Assembly (NCBI GenBank): GCA_008636105.1
Contig: VSDH01000029.1
Location: 1 to 34,508 of the forward strand
Source of the DNA: Candidatus Scalindua sediminis
GTDB taxonomy: Bacteria; Planctomycetota; Brocadiia; Brocadiales; Scalinduaceae
Direction of reading: 5' to 3'
DNA: 34,508 bases
The notes below the pieces were generated by a model that saw nothing but the letters and a program-made list of their open reading frames with translations, was not told where the DNA came from and did no database searches. Position 1 is the first letter of the stretch, and the number at the start of each line of letters is the position of its first letter. Below, piece by piece: positions 15,075 through 23,980 of this stretch. Made by a program: the position numbers and the translations under genes.

Positions 15075-15108
15075 AAATCAAATTAATTGCTCTCGCACAA
15101 TAATATGC

Positions 15109-15615
15109 TTATAAATTAAACTTTTTATCTTTTATTTCTTCCTTTATTCCTTCCTTGTAACCTTGACCTTCCGCTTTAACTCCTTCAGGATTCACATTAC
15201 ATTTTCCAACAAAGACAACCCCTTCTTCGATAACTAATATTTTCGCTTGCAGATCACCGATAAGCTGCGCTTTTTGCTTAAGCTCGACTTTATCAGACGC
15301 TTTAATATTTCCATCCACTCGACCCTCAATAACGGCACACCTTACCTTAACGTTCGCCTTAACACTGCCTGTCTTGCCAACAATAAGCTCTCCGTTATCA
15401 GCTATCAGTTCTCCTTCAAACTTTCCATCAATCCTCAAGGCTTCGCCAAATTTGATTGTTCCTTTAATTTCAGCGTCCGATGTCAGATTAGTCACTTTTC
15501 CTTCTGCCATTCTTACCTCCTTTCTGGATTCAACTTCTTTTCCGAATCCTTTTTTACTATCATCATTTTTCGGAATAGATTGATCCTGCTTTGTATCTTT
15601 CTTTTTTCCAAACAT
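15109..15615 (-). CDS. Bactofilin (polymer-forming cytoskeletal protein)
   Basis: The 168-residue protein begins MFGKKK, as many bactofilins do. A charged 35-residue tail precedes the beta-helix core (about 45-145: GTIKFGEALRIDGKFEGEL, NGELIVGKTGSVKANVKVRC, IEGRVDGNIKASDKVELK, AQLIGDLQAKILVIEEG). Such proteins polymerise without nucleotide into cytoplasmic, membrane-associated filaments that position cell-shape and wall enzymes. A second ATG at 15510 (MAEGKVTNL, residue 36) is preceded by a near-perfect AAAGGAGGTAAG, whereas the first ATG lacks a recognisable Shine-Dalgarno. A short form of 133 residues missing the tail may therefore be the main or an extra product. It is upstream of the zinc-ribbon bactofilin and likely its operon partner. 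Confidence 0.92.
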   Translation of the reverse strand: MFGKKKDTKQDQSIPKNDDSKKGFGKEVESRKEVRMAEGKVTNLTSDAEIKGTIKFGEALRIDGKFEGELIADNGELIVGKTGSVKANVKVRCAVIEGRVDGNIKASDKVELKQKAQLIGDLQAKILVIEEGVVFVGKCNVNPEGVKAEGQGYKEGIKEEIKDKKFNL

Positions 15616-15734
15616 GCCTTAGGCCATTTAAATTATTGCCGTTATTTCACATAAAGGATAATTAAATTCCATTAAATATCAACTGTTTTTTTACATCCTT
15701 AATCAAATCGCGGATGGGAATGAGGAAATAGGTA

Positions 15735-16268
15735 TTAAATCTCTAATTCTCTTGACTTAAACCACATCTCGTACAAAGGCAGAGTGATGAGGAATATGAA
15801 GCAAAAACCGAGAAGAAAATATGATGTTATTAAGGATAGGGAAAACACATCTGATTTGAATCTTATTAACCATGGACCTGATAAGTTCATTATAGTGCCT
15901 ACGAAACCGACACTATAAATCGTAATCTTAATCCAGTCTCTTATCAAGGTCATAGAAAGGATGCGTGACATGACGAATATGATTAGGGAAATTGTAAATG
16001 CATGCACGTGCGTTATTTCAATGATTTCTCTGTACGACTTGGGGAAGAAGAAACCCTCCTGTAAGAGATTTTCGTTGTACTCGTAGCTTGATTCATCATT
16101 AAGCTTTTCCTCGTTACCGCTGTAATGACGCACCGTATTTCTTGGAGAGAAACTTGTTCTTTCGTAGAAATTGGCACAGGATACGTAGAAAGCATATGCC
16201 ATGATAATAAGGAAAAAAGTAATATATAGTTTGTTACTTATTGGAGACTGTGATAGATCTTTGGGCAT
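15735..16268 (-). CDS. Four-helix integral membrane protein of unknown function
   Basis: The 177-residue protein has hydrophobic segments at about 15-32, 88-106, 112-134 and 142-165. A 50-residue hydrophilic loop lies between the first and second, predicted to face the periplasm. The second helix begins with EITHVHAF, where H87 and H89 sit at the membrane interface; I recall similar histidine-bearing motifs in uncharacterised four-helix proteins of Deltaproteobacteria and relatives. Histidines could bind metal or haem, but there is no CxxCH and no second obvious ligand pair, so this is speculation. It lies between murJ and the bactofilin pair on the same strand, with gaps of more than 100 bp on either side. 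I do not recognise the family. Confidence 0.75.
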   Translation of the reverse strand: MPKDLSQSPISNKLYITFFLIIMAYAFYVSCANFYERTSFSPRNTVRHYSGNEEKLNDESSYEYNENLLQEGFFFPKSYREIIEITHVHAFTISLIIFVMSRILSMTLIRDWIKITIYSVGFVGTIMNLSGPWLIRFKSDVFSLSLITSYFLLGFCFIFLITLPLYEMWFKSRELEI

Positions 16269-16419
16269 CGTCTTTTTTGACAGGATAACGGGCTTTAATA
16301 AGAATAAATGATAAAAATAATTCTGCGGATTATAAACAAACAGTCCATCAAAAAAAAGAACAAAAAATATTGCAAACCCTGTTTGTCCTGTCTAACAAAC
16401 TTTATCTAAGTCGACTAAT

Positions 16420-18039
16420 TTATTGTTTCCTCTTCAGAATAGCAGTGTATAGATATTTCAATTCTTCTGATTTTAATAGCAATGATGCGGTAAAGAACGT
16501 AATAAGGGCAACCACCAAGGGTACGAAAAGTCTGATGAACTTCGTCATAAGCTCACCATTACCAATCGGTAGCATTTTCATTGTTAGCCAGCATGTAACG
16601 CACATGACAAAGGCTGCAATCAATGTCTTGAGAGTTGATGTAAAGATGTGCCTTACACCAGTGATATTGAGCTTTCTTTGGAGAATGGCAAATAGAATCA
16701 TTACTTGAACTGTTGCGCTTATGGCCGTTGCTAATGCAAGCCCTCCCTCACGAAGAAACCAGATGAGTGTTAGATTGAGAATAAGGTTAAGACCCACCAT
16801 ACCAGCGCCTACTTTTACGGGTGTTAGTGTATCCTGCATGGAGTAAAAGGCCCTTATGATTACGTGAGAGGCAGAGTAGGCCCATACACCCAGGGCATAG
16901 AAGAAGATAACGGTAGCTGTTCTGTAAGTTGATTCCGCCGTAAATGCGTTTCTCTCATAAAACAACTCTACAAGTGGTGTCCGTAGTAGTATTAAGCCCA
17001 CGGACGCTGGTATTCCGATAAATAATACAACCCTTATTGCCTGGTTAAATGTCTCAGTGAAGTTTGTCCAGTCTTTACGTGCAGCATGTGTGGAAAAAAA
17101 AGGAAATACAGCAGTTGCCATTGCTATTCCAAATACTCCCAATGGGAATTGAACCAGCCTATCACCATAGTACAATACTGATGCAGCGCCTGTTTCTAAG
17201 GGATATGGTATTGCCATTCCAGCTATAAAGAAGTCTTCGGCACCACCTGGTGGCCTGGCAAAGGCTATTGCTATAAAACTATCCATTAACACGTTTATCT
17301 GAACGGCAGCCAGGCCAAAAATTATTGGTAACATCAGGGCAAAGATGCGCTTTACACCGGGATGCGAAAAATTTAAGGAAGGTTTGTAGATTATGCCCTT
17401 ATTTTTCAAGACAGGTAACTGAATTGCCAATTGAATCACACCTCCGATGAGGATAGCAATAGCAATAGCAAATATCTTTTTATCCAATGTGCCTCCAAAC
17501 ATTGGTGTAAGTAGGAATACACCTGCTATCCAACATATATTTAGTGCGACAGGTGCAAGTGCGGGCATAAGAAAGTGTTTGAGTGAATTCAAAATAGCCA
17601 TTGCGAATGCTACCATGCAGATAAACAATACATACGGAAATGTTACCATGAGCAAGTTCAATACTAATTCCCACTTTTGATTAATAGAGAAAACTGTGGG
17701 TATTATCGAGAACGAAACTTCTGCCAGGATAATCATACCTCCAAGGATTATAAAAAGTAATGTTCCGATTACATTTACCAGTTCCCATGCGTCCTTTTTA
17801 CCTTTGGTTTCAAGATATTCTGTAAAGACGGGAATGAAGGCAGCGCTCAATGCCCCTTCACCGAAGAGGCGGCGGAAGAGATTTGGTATCTTGAAGGCAA
17901 TAACAAAGGCGTCCCAGGCCAGGCTGGTACCGAAAAAGCTTGCACATATTACGTCCCTTGCCAAACCTAACACCCTGCTCAATAATGTGCAAAGGCTTAC
18001 GGTCTTTGCGGACCTTAAAAAGCTTTTTTTTTCTTCCAT
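16420..18039 (-). CDS. murJ: Lipid II flippase MurJ
   Basis: The 539-residue MVF/MOP-superfamily transporter has about 14 membrane helices and flips the peptidoglycan precursor lipid II across the inner membrane. Diagnostic segments are the N-terminal LGLARDVICASFFGTSLAWD, LFRRLFGEGALSAAFIPVF with the essential arginines, QINVLMDSFIA, and PLGVFGIAMATAVFPFFS followed by the histidine-containing helix. Length and motif order fit the family well. It starts 63 bp after thiE on the same strand. The bactofilin genes downstream make an envelope-themed neighbourhood, although co-transcription over the 151-bp gap before the four-helix protein is uncertain. Confidence 0.96.
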   Translation of the reverse strand: MEEKKSFLRSAKTVSLCTLLSRVLGLARDVICASFFGTSLAWDAFVIAFKIPNLFRRLFGEGALSAAFIPVFTEYLETKGKKDAWELVNVIGTLLFIILGGMIILAEVSFSIIPTVFSINQKWELVLNLLMVTFPYVLFICMVAFAMAILNSLKHFLMPALAPVALNICWIAGVFLLTPMFGGTLDKKIFAIAIAILIGGVIQLAIQLPVLKNKGIIYKPSLNFSHPGVKRIFALMLPIIFGLAAVQINVLMDSFIAIAFARPPGGAEDFFIAGMAIPYPLETGAASVLYYGDRLVQFPLGVFGIAMATAVFPFFSTHAARKDWTNFTETFNQAIRVVLFIGIPASVGLILLRTPLVELFYERNAFTAESTYRTATVIFFYALGVWAYSASHVIIRAFYSMQDTLTPVKVGAGMVGLNLILNLTLIWFLREGGLALATAISATVQVMILFAILQRKLNITGVRHIFTSTLKTLIAAFVMCVTCWLTMKMLPIGNGELMTKFIRLFVPLVVALITFFTASLLLKSEELKYLYTAILKRKQ

Positions 18040-18102
18040 ACTCAGAAGGAGTTTCCCACAGAATTTAGAAGTTTAGTTTTAAGTAGTGAATATAAAGAAA
18101 GA

Positions 18103-18741
18103 TTAGCGATCGAATAGATCTAATTTATCCCTAAACTGTTTTGTAGATGAAAGGACATCTTTTGAACTTATAATTGCTGAACATACTGCTACCCCTGTAG
18201 CCCCAGTTTTTAGAACCTCATCCAGATTTTCAAGGGTTATAGCACCAATAACAATAAAAGGAATACTTATTTTCTCAGCGACTTCTTGAACAACTTCAAG
18301 TCCGACAGGCGGCTCATTTATCTTCGTGCTAGTAGGATAAACAGGCCCTATAGCAATATAATCAGCCCCCTCTTTCTGCGCCTGTCTGGCTTGTTCGATA
18401 TTGTGCGTTGATACCCCGATAATCTTTTCATTACCAATAATATCTCTCGCTTCTGAGATGCCAATATCATGCTGACCCAAATGGACACCATCTGCGTTTA
18501 CTTCTTTTGCAACATTTACACGATCATTAATAATCAACAAGGTTCCTCTTTTGGCAGTTACATCATGTATTTCTCGGGCTAGTGATATGAATTCACTATC
18601 AGATATTGTTTTCTCACGCAATTGTATAACATCAGCACCACCATCAATAACAAGCCTTGCAGTTTCTTCAACTGATTTTGTTGCAATATCATTACCTATT
18701 AAGACATAAAGTCTCACACCATGAGATTCCTTTATTACCAT
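18103..18741 (-). CDS. thiE: Thiamine-phosphate synthase ThiE
   Basis: The 212-residue TIM-barrel enzyme joins HMP-pyrophosphate and thiazole phosphate to thiamine monophosphate. Motifs are VIQLREK (pyrophosphate-binding), LIINDRVNVAKEVNADGVHLGQ, IIGVSTHN, ADYIAIGPVYPTSTK and the phosphate-binding end GATGVAVCSAI. I use the ATG at 18741 rather than the in-frame TTG two codons upstream. It is divergent from purF across a 180-bp gap. No THI-box sequence was seen upstream, so TPP-riboswitch control is not supported. It is a lone thi gene here; the rest of the pathway is elsewhere. Confidence 0.95.
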   Translation of the reverse strand: MVIKESHGVRLYVLIGNDIATKSVEETARLVIDGGADVIQLREKTISDSEFISLAREIHDVTAKRGTLLIINDRVNVAKEVNADGVHLGQHDIGISEARDIIGNEKIIGVSTHNIEQARQAQKEGADYIAIGPVYPTSTKINEPPVGLEVVQEVAEKISIPFIVIGAITLENLDEVLKTGATGVAVCSAIISSKDVLSSTKQFRDKLDLFDR

Positions 18742-18856
18742 CTGCAATTACTCAATTCAATTCTAATGGTCTACAGTTTATGTGTGCGGTAAGAATAATA
18801 TGAATTTCTTATCATAATAGCCTATGTACTTCAAGTTTTATCTAATTTGATTTATA

Positions 18857-18884
18857 TTGACACGTTAGGTTGTGGTGATATAAT
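18857..18884 (+). promoter_or_regulatory. Near-consensus sigma-70 promoter of purF-purM
   Basis: TTGACA at 18857-18862 and TATAAT at 18879-18884 are perfect hexamers with a 16-base spacer. The purF start codon is 38 bases downstream, preceded by GAGGG. This is the clearest promoter in the window. Confidence 0.8.
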
Positions 18885-18922
18885 TTTTAAAGACACATAA
18901 AATTCTTTACGAGGGTTCTAAA

Positions 18923-20338
18923 TTGGGAAGACCAAGAGAATATTGCGGTTTATTTGGGGTTTTTGATTGTGACGATGCAGTAGAAAAGGTCTATCTTGGA
19001 CTTTATTCTTTACAACATCGGGGTGAAGAGAGCGCAGGAATTGCCTCTTCTGACGGTACGCGGATAATACACCATAGAGGCCCTGGATTAGTAAACGATG
19101 CCTTTACTCCGCAAATCCTGAAAGGATTAAAAAATCCACATGCCATTGGCCACGTTAGATATTCTACTTTCGGCCCAAGTAACATAGACAATGCGCAACC
19201 GCTGGTAGTAAGATATTCTAAAGGCGAAGTTGCAATTGCACATAATGGTCAATTGCTGGATGCAGGTACGCTGCGAGAAGATTATGAGGTACACGGATCT
19301 ATCTTCCACACAACATCCGATACGGAAGTAATAGTGCATTTAATGGCTAAACCAAGTCATGTTGAAAAACCGAATCTGTCCCATGTATTAAACCACTTAA
19401 GGGGGGCATTTTCTCTTCTATTCTTGACAAACGATGAAATGGTTGGTGTGAGAGATCCTAATGGTTTTCGACCGCTTTTATTAGGAAAGGTGAATAATAG
19501 CTATGTCATGGCTTCCGAAACCTGTGCCCTGGACCAGATTGGCGCAGAGTACATAAGAGATGTTAAACCAGGCGAGGTGATTTACGTTAATAAGGATGGC
19601 TTGAAAAGTGAGATATATTGCTCACCAAGACGGATTCGCCCATCATATTGTATATTTGAACTAATATATTTTTCCCGTCCTGATAGTAAAGTTTTCGGTG
19701 AAAGTGTTCATCTTTTTCGTAAAAGGCTCGGGATGAAGCTTGCAGAAGAATTGCCAGTGGATGCTGATATCGTAATCGCTGTCCCAGACGGTGGAAATTC
19801 AGCCGCATTAGGCTATTCACTTGCTTCGGGAATACCATTGGATTATGGTTTTATTAGAAATCACTATGTTGGAAGGACTTTTACTCAACCACAACAAAGG
19901 GGTAGACATCAAAGAGTTGAGCTTAAACTTAATGCCGTATCTGAGGTTGTAGAGGGTAAGAAGGTTGTAGTCGTTGATGATTCGATCGTGCGTGGAACTA
20001 CATCAAGATCAAGGCTTGGTCTTTTGCGTAAGGCAGGCGCAAGGGAAATTCACGTGAGGATTAGTTGCCCTCCTCATCGTTTTCCCTGCTATTATGGGAT
20101 TGATTTTCAGATTAAGGATGAGTTGATTGCTGCCAATTATACGCTTGAAGAAATAGAAAAATTTTTGGACGTAGAAAGCCTGGGCTATTTGAGTGCCGAA
20201 GGATTGTTGAGCTGCACATCATCTCCACGCAATTTTTGCACTGCTTGTTTTACCGGAGATTATCCTGTACCTTCCGAAGCCTCTGGTAAAAAAATATCCA
20301 AAAGAGAAATAAAAGGTAGAAAAAGCGTCACCGTATAG
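18923..20338 (+). CDS. purF: Amidophosphoribosyltransferase PurF
   Basis: This is the first committed enzyme of purine synthesis (471 residues from a TTG start with GAGGG upstream), converting PRPP and glutamine to phosphoribosylamine. A 7-residue propeptide (MGRPREY) precedes Cys8, the expected N-terminal nucleophile after cleavage, in CGLFGVF. The Ntn glutaminase domain follows (LQHRGEESAG, GHVRYSTFG, AHNGQL). The phosphoribosyltransferase domain carries VVVVDDSIVRGTTSR. Cysteines in SYCIFE, RFPCYYGID and FCTACFTGDYP match the four ligands of the [4Fe-4S] cluster of Bacillus-type PurF. purM starts 3 bp after the stop, so the two form a tight operon. Confidence 0.97.
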   Translation: MGRPREYCGLFGVFDCDDAVEKVYLGLYSLQHRGEESAGIASSDGTRIIHHRGPGLVNDAFTPQILKGLKNPHAIGHVRYSTFGPSNIDNAQPLVVRYSKGEVAIAHNGQLLDAGTLREDYEVHGSIFHTTSDTEVIVHLMAKPSHVEKPNLSHVLNHLRGAFSLLFLTNDEMVGVRDPNGFRPLLLGKVNNSYVMASETCALDQIGAEYIRDVKPGEVIYVNKDGLKSEIYCSPRRIRPSYCIFELIYFSRPDSKVFGESVHLFRKRLGMKLAEELPVDADIVIAVPDGGNSAALGYSLASGIPLDYGFIRNHYVGRTFTQPQQRGRHQRVELKLNAVSEVVEGKKVVVVDDSIVRGTTSRSRLGLLRKAGAREIHVRISCPPHRFPCYYGIDFQIKDELIAANYTLEEIEKFLDVESLGYLSAEGLLSCTSSPRNFCTACFTGDYPVPSEASGKKISKREIKGRKSVTV

Positions 20339-20341
20339 AAA

Positions 20342-21403
20342 ATGACAGGACTTACTTATAAGGATTCAGGAGTCGATATTGAAGCTAAGGATAAGTTTAC
20401 TACTGATATTTATCAGCAGTTGCGCAGGACTTTTGGTCCAAGAGTAATAGAAAACCCGGGTGGGTTTGGAGGACTTTTTTCACTAAATTATAATTCAAAA
20501 TTATTCGCGAAAAAATACAGACATCCTGTGCTGGTAGCTTCTACGGATGGTGTCGGAACAAAGTTAAAGATTGCATTTATGATGAACAAGCACGATACGA
20601 TAGGAGTTGATTTAGTAGCGATGTGCGTCAATGATATCCTGGTGCTTGGAGCAGAACCTTTATTTTTTTTAGACTATATGGCCAGTAGCAAGATGCTTCC
20701 GAAGAAAATGAAGGAAGTTCTTCGAGGCATTGCAATTGGCTGTTGCGAAGCAGGATGCTCTCTCCTAGGAGGAGAAACCCCGGAGATGCCAGGTTTTTAT
20801 CATGAAGGTGAATATGATTTAGCGGGATTTGCAGTCGGCGTTGTAGAAAAAAAAAAGATAATAAATGGAGATGAAATAAGCTCAGGTGATATAGTTATAG
20901 GATTGAACTCAAGCGGGCTTCACAGTAACGGTTTTTCTTTAGTACGTAAGGTTTTATTTGAGAAGGCCAAATTAGACGTAAATAGTAAGATTGAATCCAT
21001 CAACGGAACTATTGGAGATGAACTTCTTAAGCCAACAAAAATATACGTTAAGCCTATAAGGAATCTTTTGCGTCATTATAAACTAAAGAAGGTGGTTAAG
21101 GGAATGGCTCACATTACTGGAGGTGGTTTGATAGACAACATACCCAGGATTTTACCTCAAGGGTGCTCAGTGCGGATTAATAAAGGTACCTGGCCTGTGC
21201 CTAAGATTTTTGAAGTAATTCAGGAAACAGGGAATATAGATGAAAGTGAAATGTACCATGTTCTTAACATGGGAATAGGAATGGTGTTAATAGTCCCAAA
21301 GTATTTTGCATCTTCTATAATAAAAAAATTAAAACGAATGAAAGAAGGTGCATTTATTATAGGAAAGGTAGTAAAGGGAAATAAAAAAGTAGAGATTGTA
21401 TAG
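20342..21403 (+). CDS. purM: Phosphoribosylformylglycinamidine cyclo-ligase PurM
   Basis: The 353-residue AIR synthetase carries out ATP-dependent ring closure of FGAM to aminoimidazole ribotide. It shows NPGGFGGLF, STDGVGTKLKIA, GVDLVAMCVNDILVLGAEPL, LLGGETPEMPGFY and NSSGLHSNGFSLVRK, all standard for the PurM/SelD fold. It begins 3 bp after the purF stop and is translated from the same message. It ends 10 bp before the convergent pssA gene, leaving no room for a separate terminator. Confidence 0.97.
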   Translation: MTGLTYKDSGVDIEAKDKFTTDIYQQLRRTFGPRVIENPGGFGGLFSLNYNSKLFAKKYRHPVLVASTDGVGTKLKIAFMMNKHDTIGVDLVAMCVNDILVLGAEPLFFLDYMASSKMLPKKMKEVLRGIAIGCCEAGCSLLGGETPEMPGFYHEGEYDLAGFAVGVVEKKKIINGDEISSGDIVIGLNSSGLHSNGFSLVRKVLFEKAKLDVNSKIESINGTIGDELLKPTKIYVKPIRNLLRHYKLKKVVKGMAHITGGGLIDNIPRILPQGCSVRINKGTWPVPKIFEVIQETGNIDESEMYHVLNMGIGMVLIVPKYFASSIIKKLKRMKEGAFIIGKVVKGNKKVEIV

Positions 21404-21413
21404 TTAAAAGTCG

Positions 21414-22142
21414 CTAAGTGGTGTGGATTGCTCTCTTTCTGAAGATTCCATGATTATTACCGATAATAATATACACACAAAAACCAAGTGAAAGCATGAT
21501 ATGCGGATACAGTATAAACAAAACCAGAAGAGTAGAAAAAATTCCGATTATCATTAATAGATGAGCTAAATCGTGTTTTTTTCTTAATACATCGAGGATT
21601 TTTATATATTGAACTTTGCTTAGCATCAGGATACTTAATATAAACATGATACTTGGAAGGGATTTTGAAACGATCGGTATTCCAACTGTGGTCTTAAGAT
21701 AACTATCAAGTAGAATCAGGGATGCAACTGTACCTCCAGCAAGAGTGGTAGGTAATCCTGTAAAATATTTACTTCGCGCATTGTCAGAGTTATTTTCTGC
21801 TTCGAATTTTGCTAATCTAATTACGGCACATAAGGTAAAAAAGAAACATACAAACCAGATGGCAATGTGCGCGTTGAAAACATCCAGCCCACCAATTAGG
21901 AATGCCGGTGCTAATCCAAACGTGATCATATCTGCAAACGAATCTAAATGACCGCCCCAGGCAACCTTTGTTTTTAATAATCGTGCAATTTGACCGTCCA
22001 GCCCATCAAGCACCATGGCAGTAATAATAAGCCAGGCTGCATAAGAAAGCTCTTTGTTTATGATAAATATGATTGCCACAAAACCGCAGGTTAGATTACC
22101 AATACTAACAATTGTAGGCAAATATGGTTTTATTTTTGTCAT
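21414..22142 (-). CDS. pssA: CDP-diacylglycerol-serine O-phosphatidyltransferase
   Basis: The 242-residue integral membrane CDP-alcohol phosphotransferase makes phosphatidylserine, the precursor of phosphatidylethanolamine, at the inner membrane. The signature D-x2-DG-x2-AR-x8-9-G-x3-D-x3-D is present as DGLDGQIARLL followed by GGHLDSFAD. Flanking helices (IVSIGNLTCGFVAIIFII at the N-terminus) and the short length match the Bacillus-type PssA (type II) subfamily. It lies convergent to purM with a 10-bp gap and has no visible operon partner. A phosphatidylserine decarboxylase, expected to act next, is not in the window. Confidence 0.92.
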   Translation of the reverse strand: MTKIKPYLPTIVSIGNLTCGFVAIIFIINKELSYAAWLIITAMVLDGLDGQIARLLKTKVAWGGHLDSFADMITFGLAPAFLIGGLDVFNAHIAIWFVCFFFTLCAVIRLAKFEAENNSDNARSKYFTGLPTTLAGGTVASLILLDSYLKTTVGIPIVSKSLPSIMFILSILMLSKVQYIKILDVLRKKHDLAHLLMIIGIFSTLLVLFILYPHIMLSLGFCVYIIIGNNHGIFRKRAIHTT

Positions 22143-22397
22143 AACTCGTCAAAGAAGACTCATTAATTTCCGTAATACTAGATTATACTAACAAAAAAAA
22201 TGCCAACAAATTAATTTTGCAAAAAAAACAGACATGCATTATGGTAAGTCTTGATTTTCTAATATGTTATGTATATTTAAAAAAATGCCTCTTACTCCTT
22301 CACTTCAAGAAATTGACGCTTAGGTGCAATAAATTTACTGCACTGCTTTAAGAAAATACTGCATTTTCAAAGTTAGATAGATAACAAGGAAAACATT

Positions 22398-23045
22398 TTG
22401 GACCAGATTGATAAAATAATAACCATTCTTAAACGAGAAAACAAGAACTATATAGAGCCTATAGTTACAACTATCTCAAAGGCAAGAAGCCCATTCAAGG
22501 TTCTTATTTCATGCCTTCTTAGCTTAAGAACAAAAGATAAAGTTACAGCAGAGGCCTCAAAAAGATTATTTAAACTTGCAAGTACTCCACAACAGATGCT
22601 TAACATAAGCACAAAAGACATTGAAAAAACTATTTATCCTGTCGGATTTTATAAAACTAAGTCAAAAAGAATAAAAGAAATATGTAAAACGCTACTCAAC
22701 AATTATGGCGGCACCGTGCCTGATGAAATTGACGAACTATTGAAATTAAAGGGTGTAGGAAGGAAAACTGCTAATTTAGTAGTAACACTGGGATATGGTA
22801 AGCTTGGAATATGCGTAGATACACACGTCCACAGGATCTCAAACAGGCTTGGTTTAATTAAGACAAAAACCCCTGAACAAACAGAATTTTCCTTAAGAAA
22901 GAAATTACCCAAGAAATATTGGATAATCTATAACGATCTTCTGGTTGCACATGGTCAAAACATCTGCACACCTATATCACCCTGGTGTAGTAAATGTAAG
23001 ATTTTTAAATATTGTAAGAGAATAGGCGTAAAAAAATTCAGGTAA
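22398..23045 (+). CDS. nth: Endonuclease III (Nth), DNA glycosylase/AP lyase
   Basis: The 215-residue base-excision-repair enzyme removes oxidised pyrimidines and nicks abasic sites. The helix-hairpin-helix LKLKGVGRKTANLV holds the catalytic Lys123, and VDTHVHR holds Asp141. The C-terminal C190-x6-C197-x2-C200-x5-C206 motif binds a [4Fe-4S] cluster. The LLSLRTKD segment, in place of the E. coli LSAQATD, is the form I recall from archaeal and some deep-branching bacterial Nth. It starts at a TTG (22398) with AAGGA upstream. It is a lone gene, convergent with purC across 24 bp. Confidence 0.95.
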   Translation: MDQIDKIITILKRENKNYIEPIVTTISKARSPFKVLISCLLSLRTKDKVTAEASKRLFKLASTPQQMLNISTKDIEKTIYPVGFYKTKSKRIKEICKTLLNNYGGTVPDEIDELLKLKGVGRKTANLVVTLGYGKLGICVDTHVHRISNRLGLIKTKTPEQTEFSLRKKLPKKYWIIYNDLLVAHGQNICTPISPWCSKCKIFKYCKRIGVKKFR

Positions 23046-23069
23046 ACTTCTCGGAATTTATATAAACCT

Positions 23070-23975
23070 TTAGTTTAATACTTCTTTTCCTGTGAGTTTA
23101 CCGTATGCTTCAAGATATTTTTTTGAGGTGGTCTGCACTATGTCTTCCGGGAGTGAGGGTGGAGGTGGATTCTTGTCCCACCCGGATGACTCTAAATAAT
23201 CTCTCACGAATTGTTTATCAAATGACGGTTGAGACTTCCCTGGTGAGTAGCCTTCCAGAGGCCAAAAACGAGATGAGTCTGGAGTTAATACCTCATCGAT
23301 TAAAATTATCTTATTTTCATATTTTCCCCATTCAAATTTAGTATCGCAGATTATTATTCCCCTGGTCAGAGCGTATTCACTCGCCTTTTTATATATCTCA
23401 ATGCTTTTTTGTCTCAGCTCTTCGGCAAGTTCCTTTCCAATAATCTTTACGACCTCTTCGAAAGAGATATTTTCGTCGTGCCCTGAAGTTGCTTTGGTTG
23501 CAGGTGTGAAAATAGGTTCCGGTAGTTTTTCCGACTCTTTCAGGTTGGCAGGCAACTTAATCTTACAAACAGTCCCACTTTCCTTATACTCTTTCCAACC
23601 TGAACCAGCCAGATAACCCCGCACAACACATTCAACTGGAATCACCTTAACCTTTTTTACGAGCATTGAACGTCCCCGCAACAAGCCCACATCTTCTTCC
23701 TTCAACTTATCTATTTCTTCAATTGCGGTTGTGATCAGATGATTTTCGGTCAAGTCTCCAATGTACTTAAACCAGAACTCAGATAAGTGTGTAAGTACTT
23801 TACCCTTATATGGAATGCCATTCGGTATGACTGAATCAAAAGCGGAAATCCTATCAGTTGCAACAATCAACAAATTGTCATCTATCTCATATATATCCCT
23901 AACTTTTCCACTATTATAAAGCTTCAGATAAGGAATATCTGTTTTTAATAACACTGAATTACTAACGGTTAGCAT
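23070..23975 (-). CDS. purC: SAICAR synthetase PurC
   Basis: This is the 301-residue form of phosphoribosylaminoimidazole-succinocarboxamide synthase, joining CAIR and aspartate with ATP. It is longer than the E. coli enzyme (237) and resembles the yeast-type, about 300 residues. Landmarks are YNSGKVRDIYEID, IVATDRISAFDSVIP, PVECVVRGYLAGSGWKEY, FTPATKATSGHDENISF and LIDEVLTPDSSRFWP. It follows the J-domain gene by 6 bp on the same strand, so the two are probably co-transcribed. The purF-purM operon is 3 kb away on the other strand. Confidence 0.96.
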   Translation of the reverse strand: MLTVSNSVLLKTDIPYLKLYNSGKVRDIYEIDDNLLIVATDRISAFDSVIPNGIPYKGKVLTHLSEFWFKYIGDLTENHLITTAIEEIDKLKEEDVGLLRGRSMLVKKVKVIPVECVVRGYLAGSGWKEYKESGTVCKIKLPANLKESEKLPEPIFTPATKATSGHDENISFEEVVKIIGKELAEELRQKSIEIYKKASEYALTRGIIICDTKFEWGKYENKIILIDEVLTPDSSRFWPLEGYSPGKSQPSFDKQFVRDYLESSGWDKNPPPPSLPEDIVQTTSKKYLEAYGKLTGKEVLN

Positions 23976-23980
23976 AATTA

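Noticed and set aside
18742..18856. A possible TPP riboswitch in front of thiE
   Set aside because: No THI-box elements were seen in the 100-bp leader.
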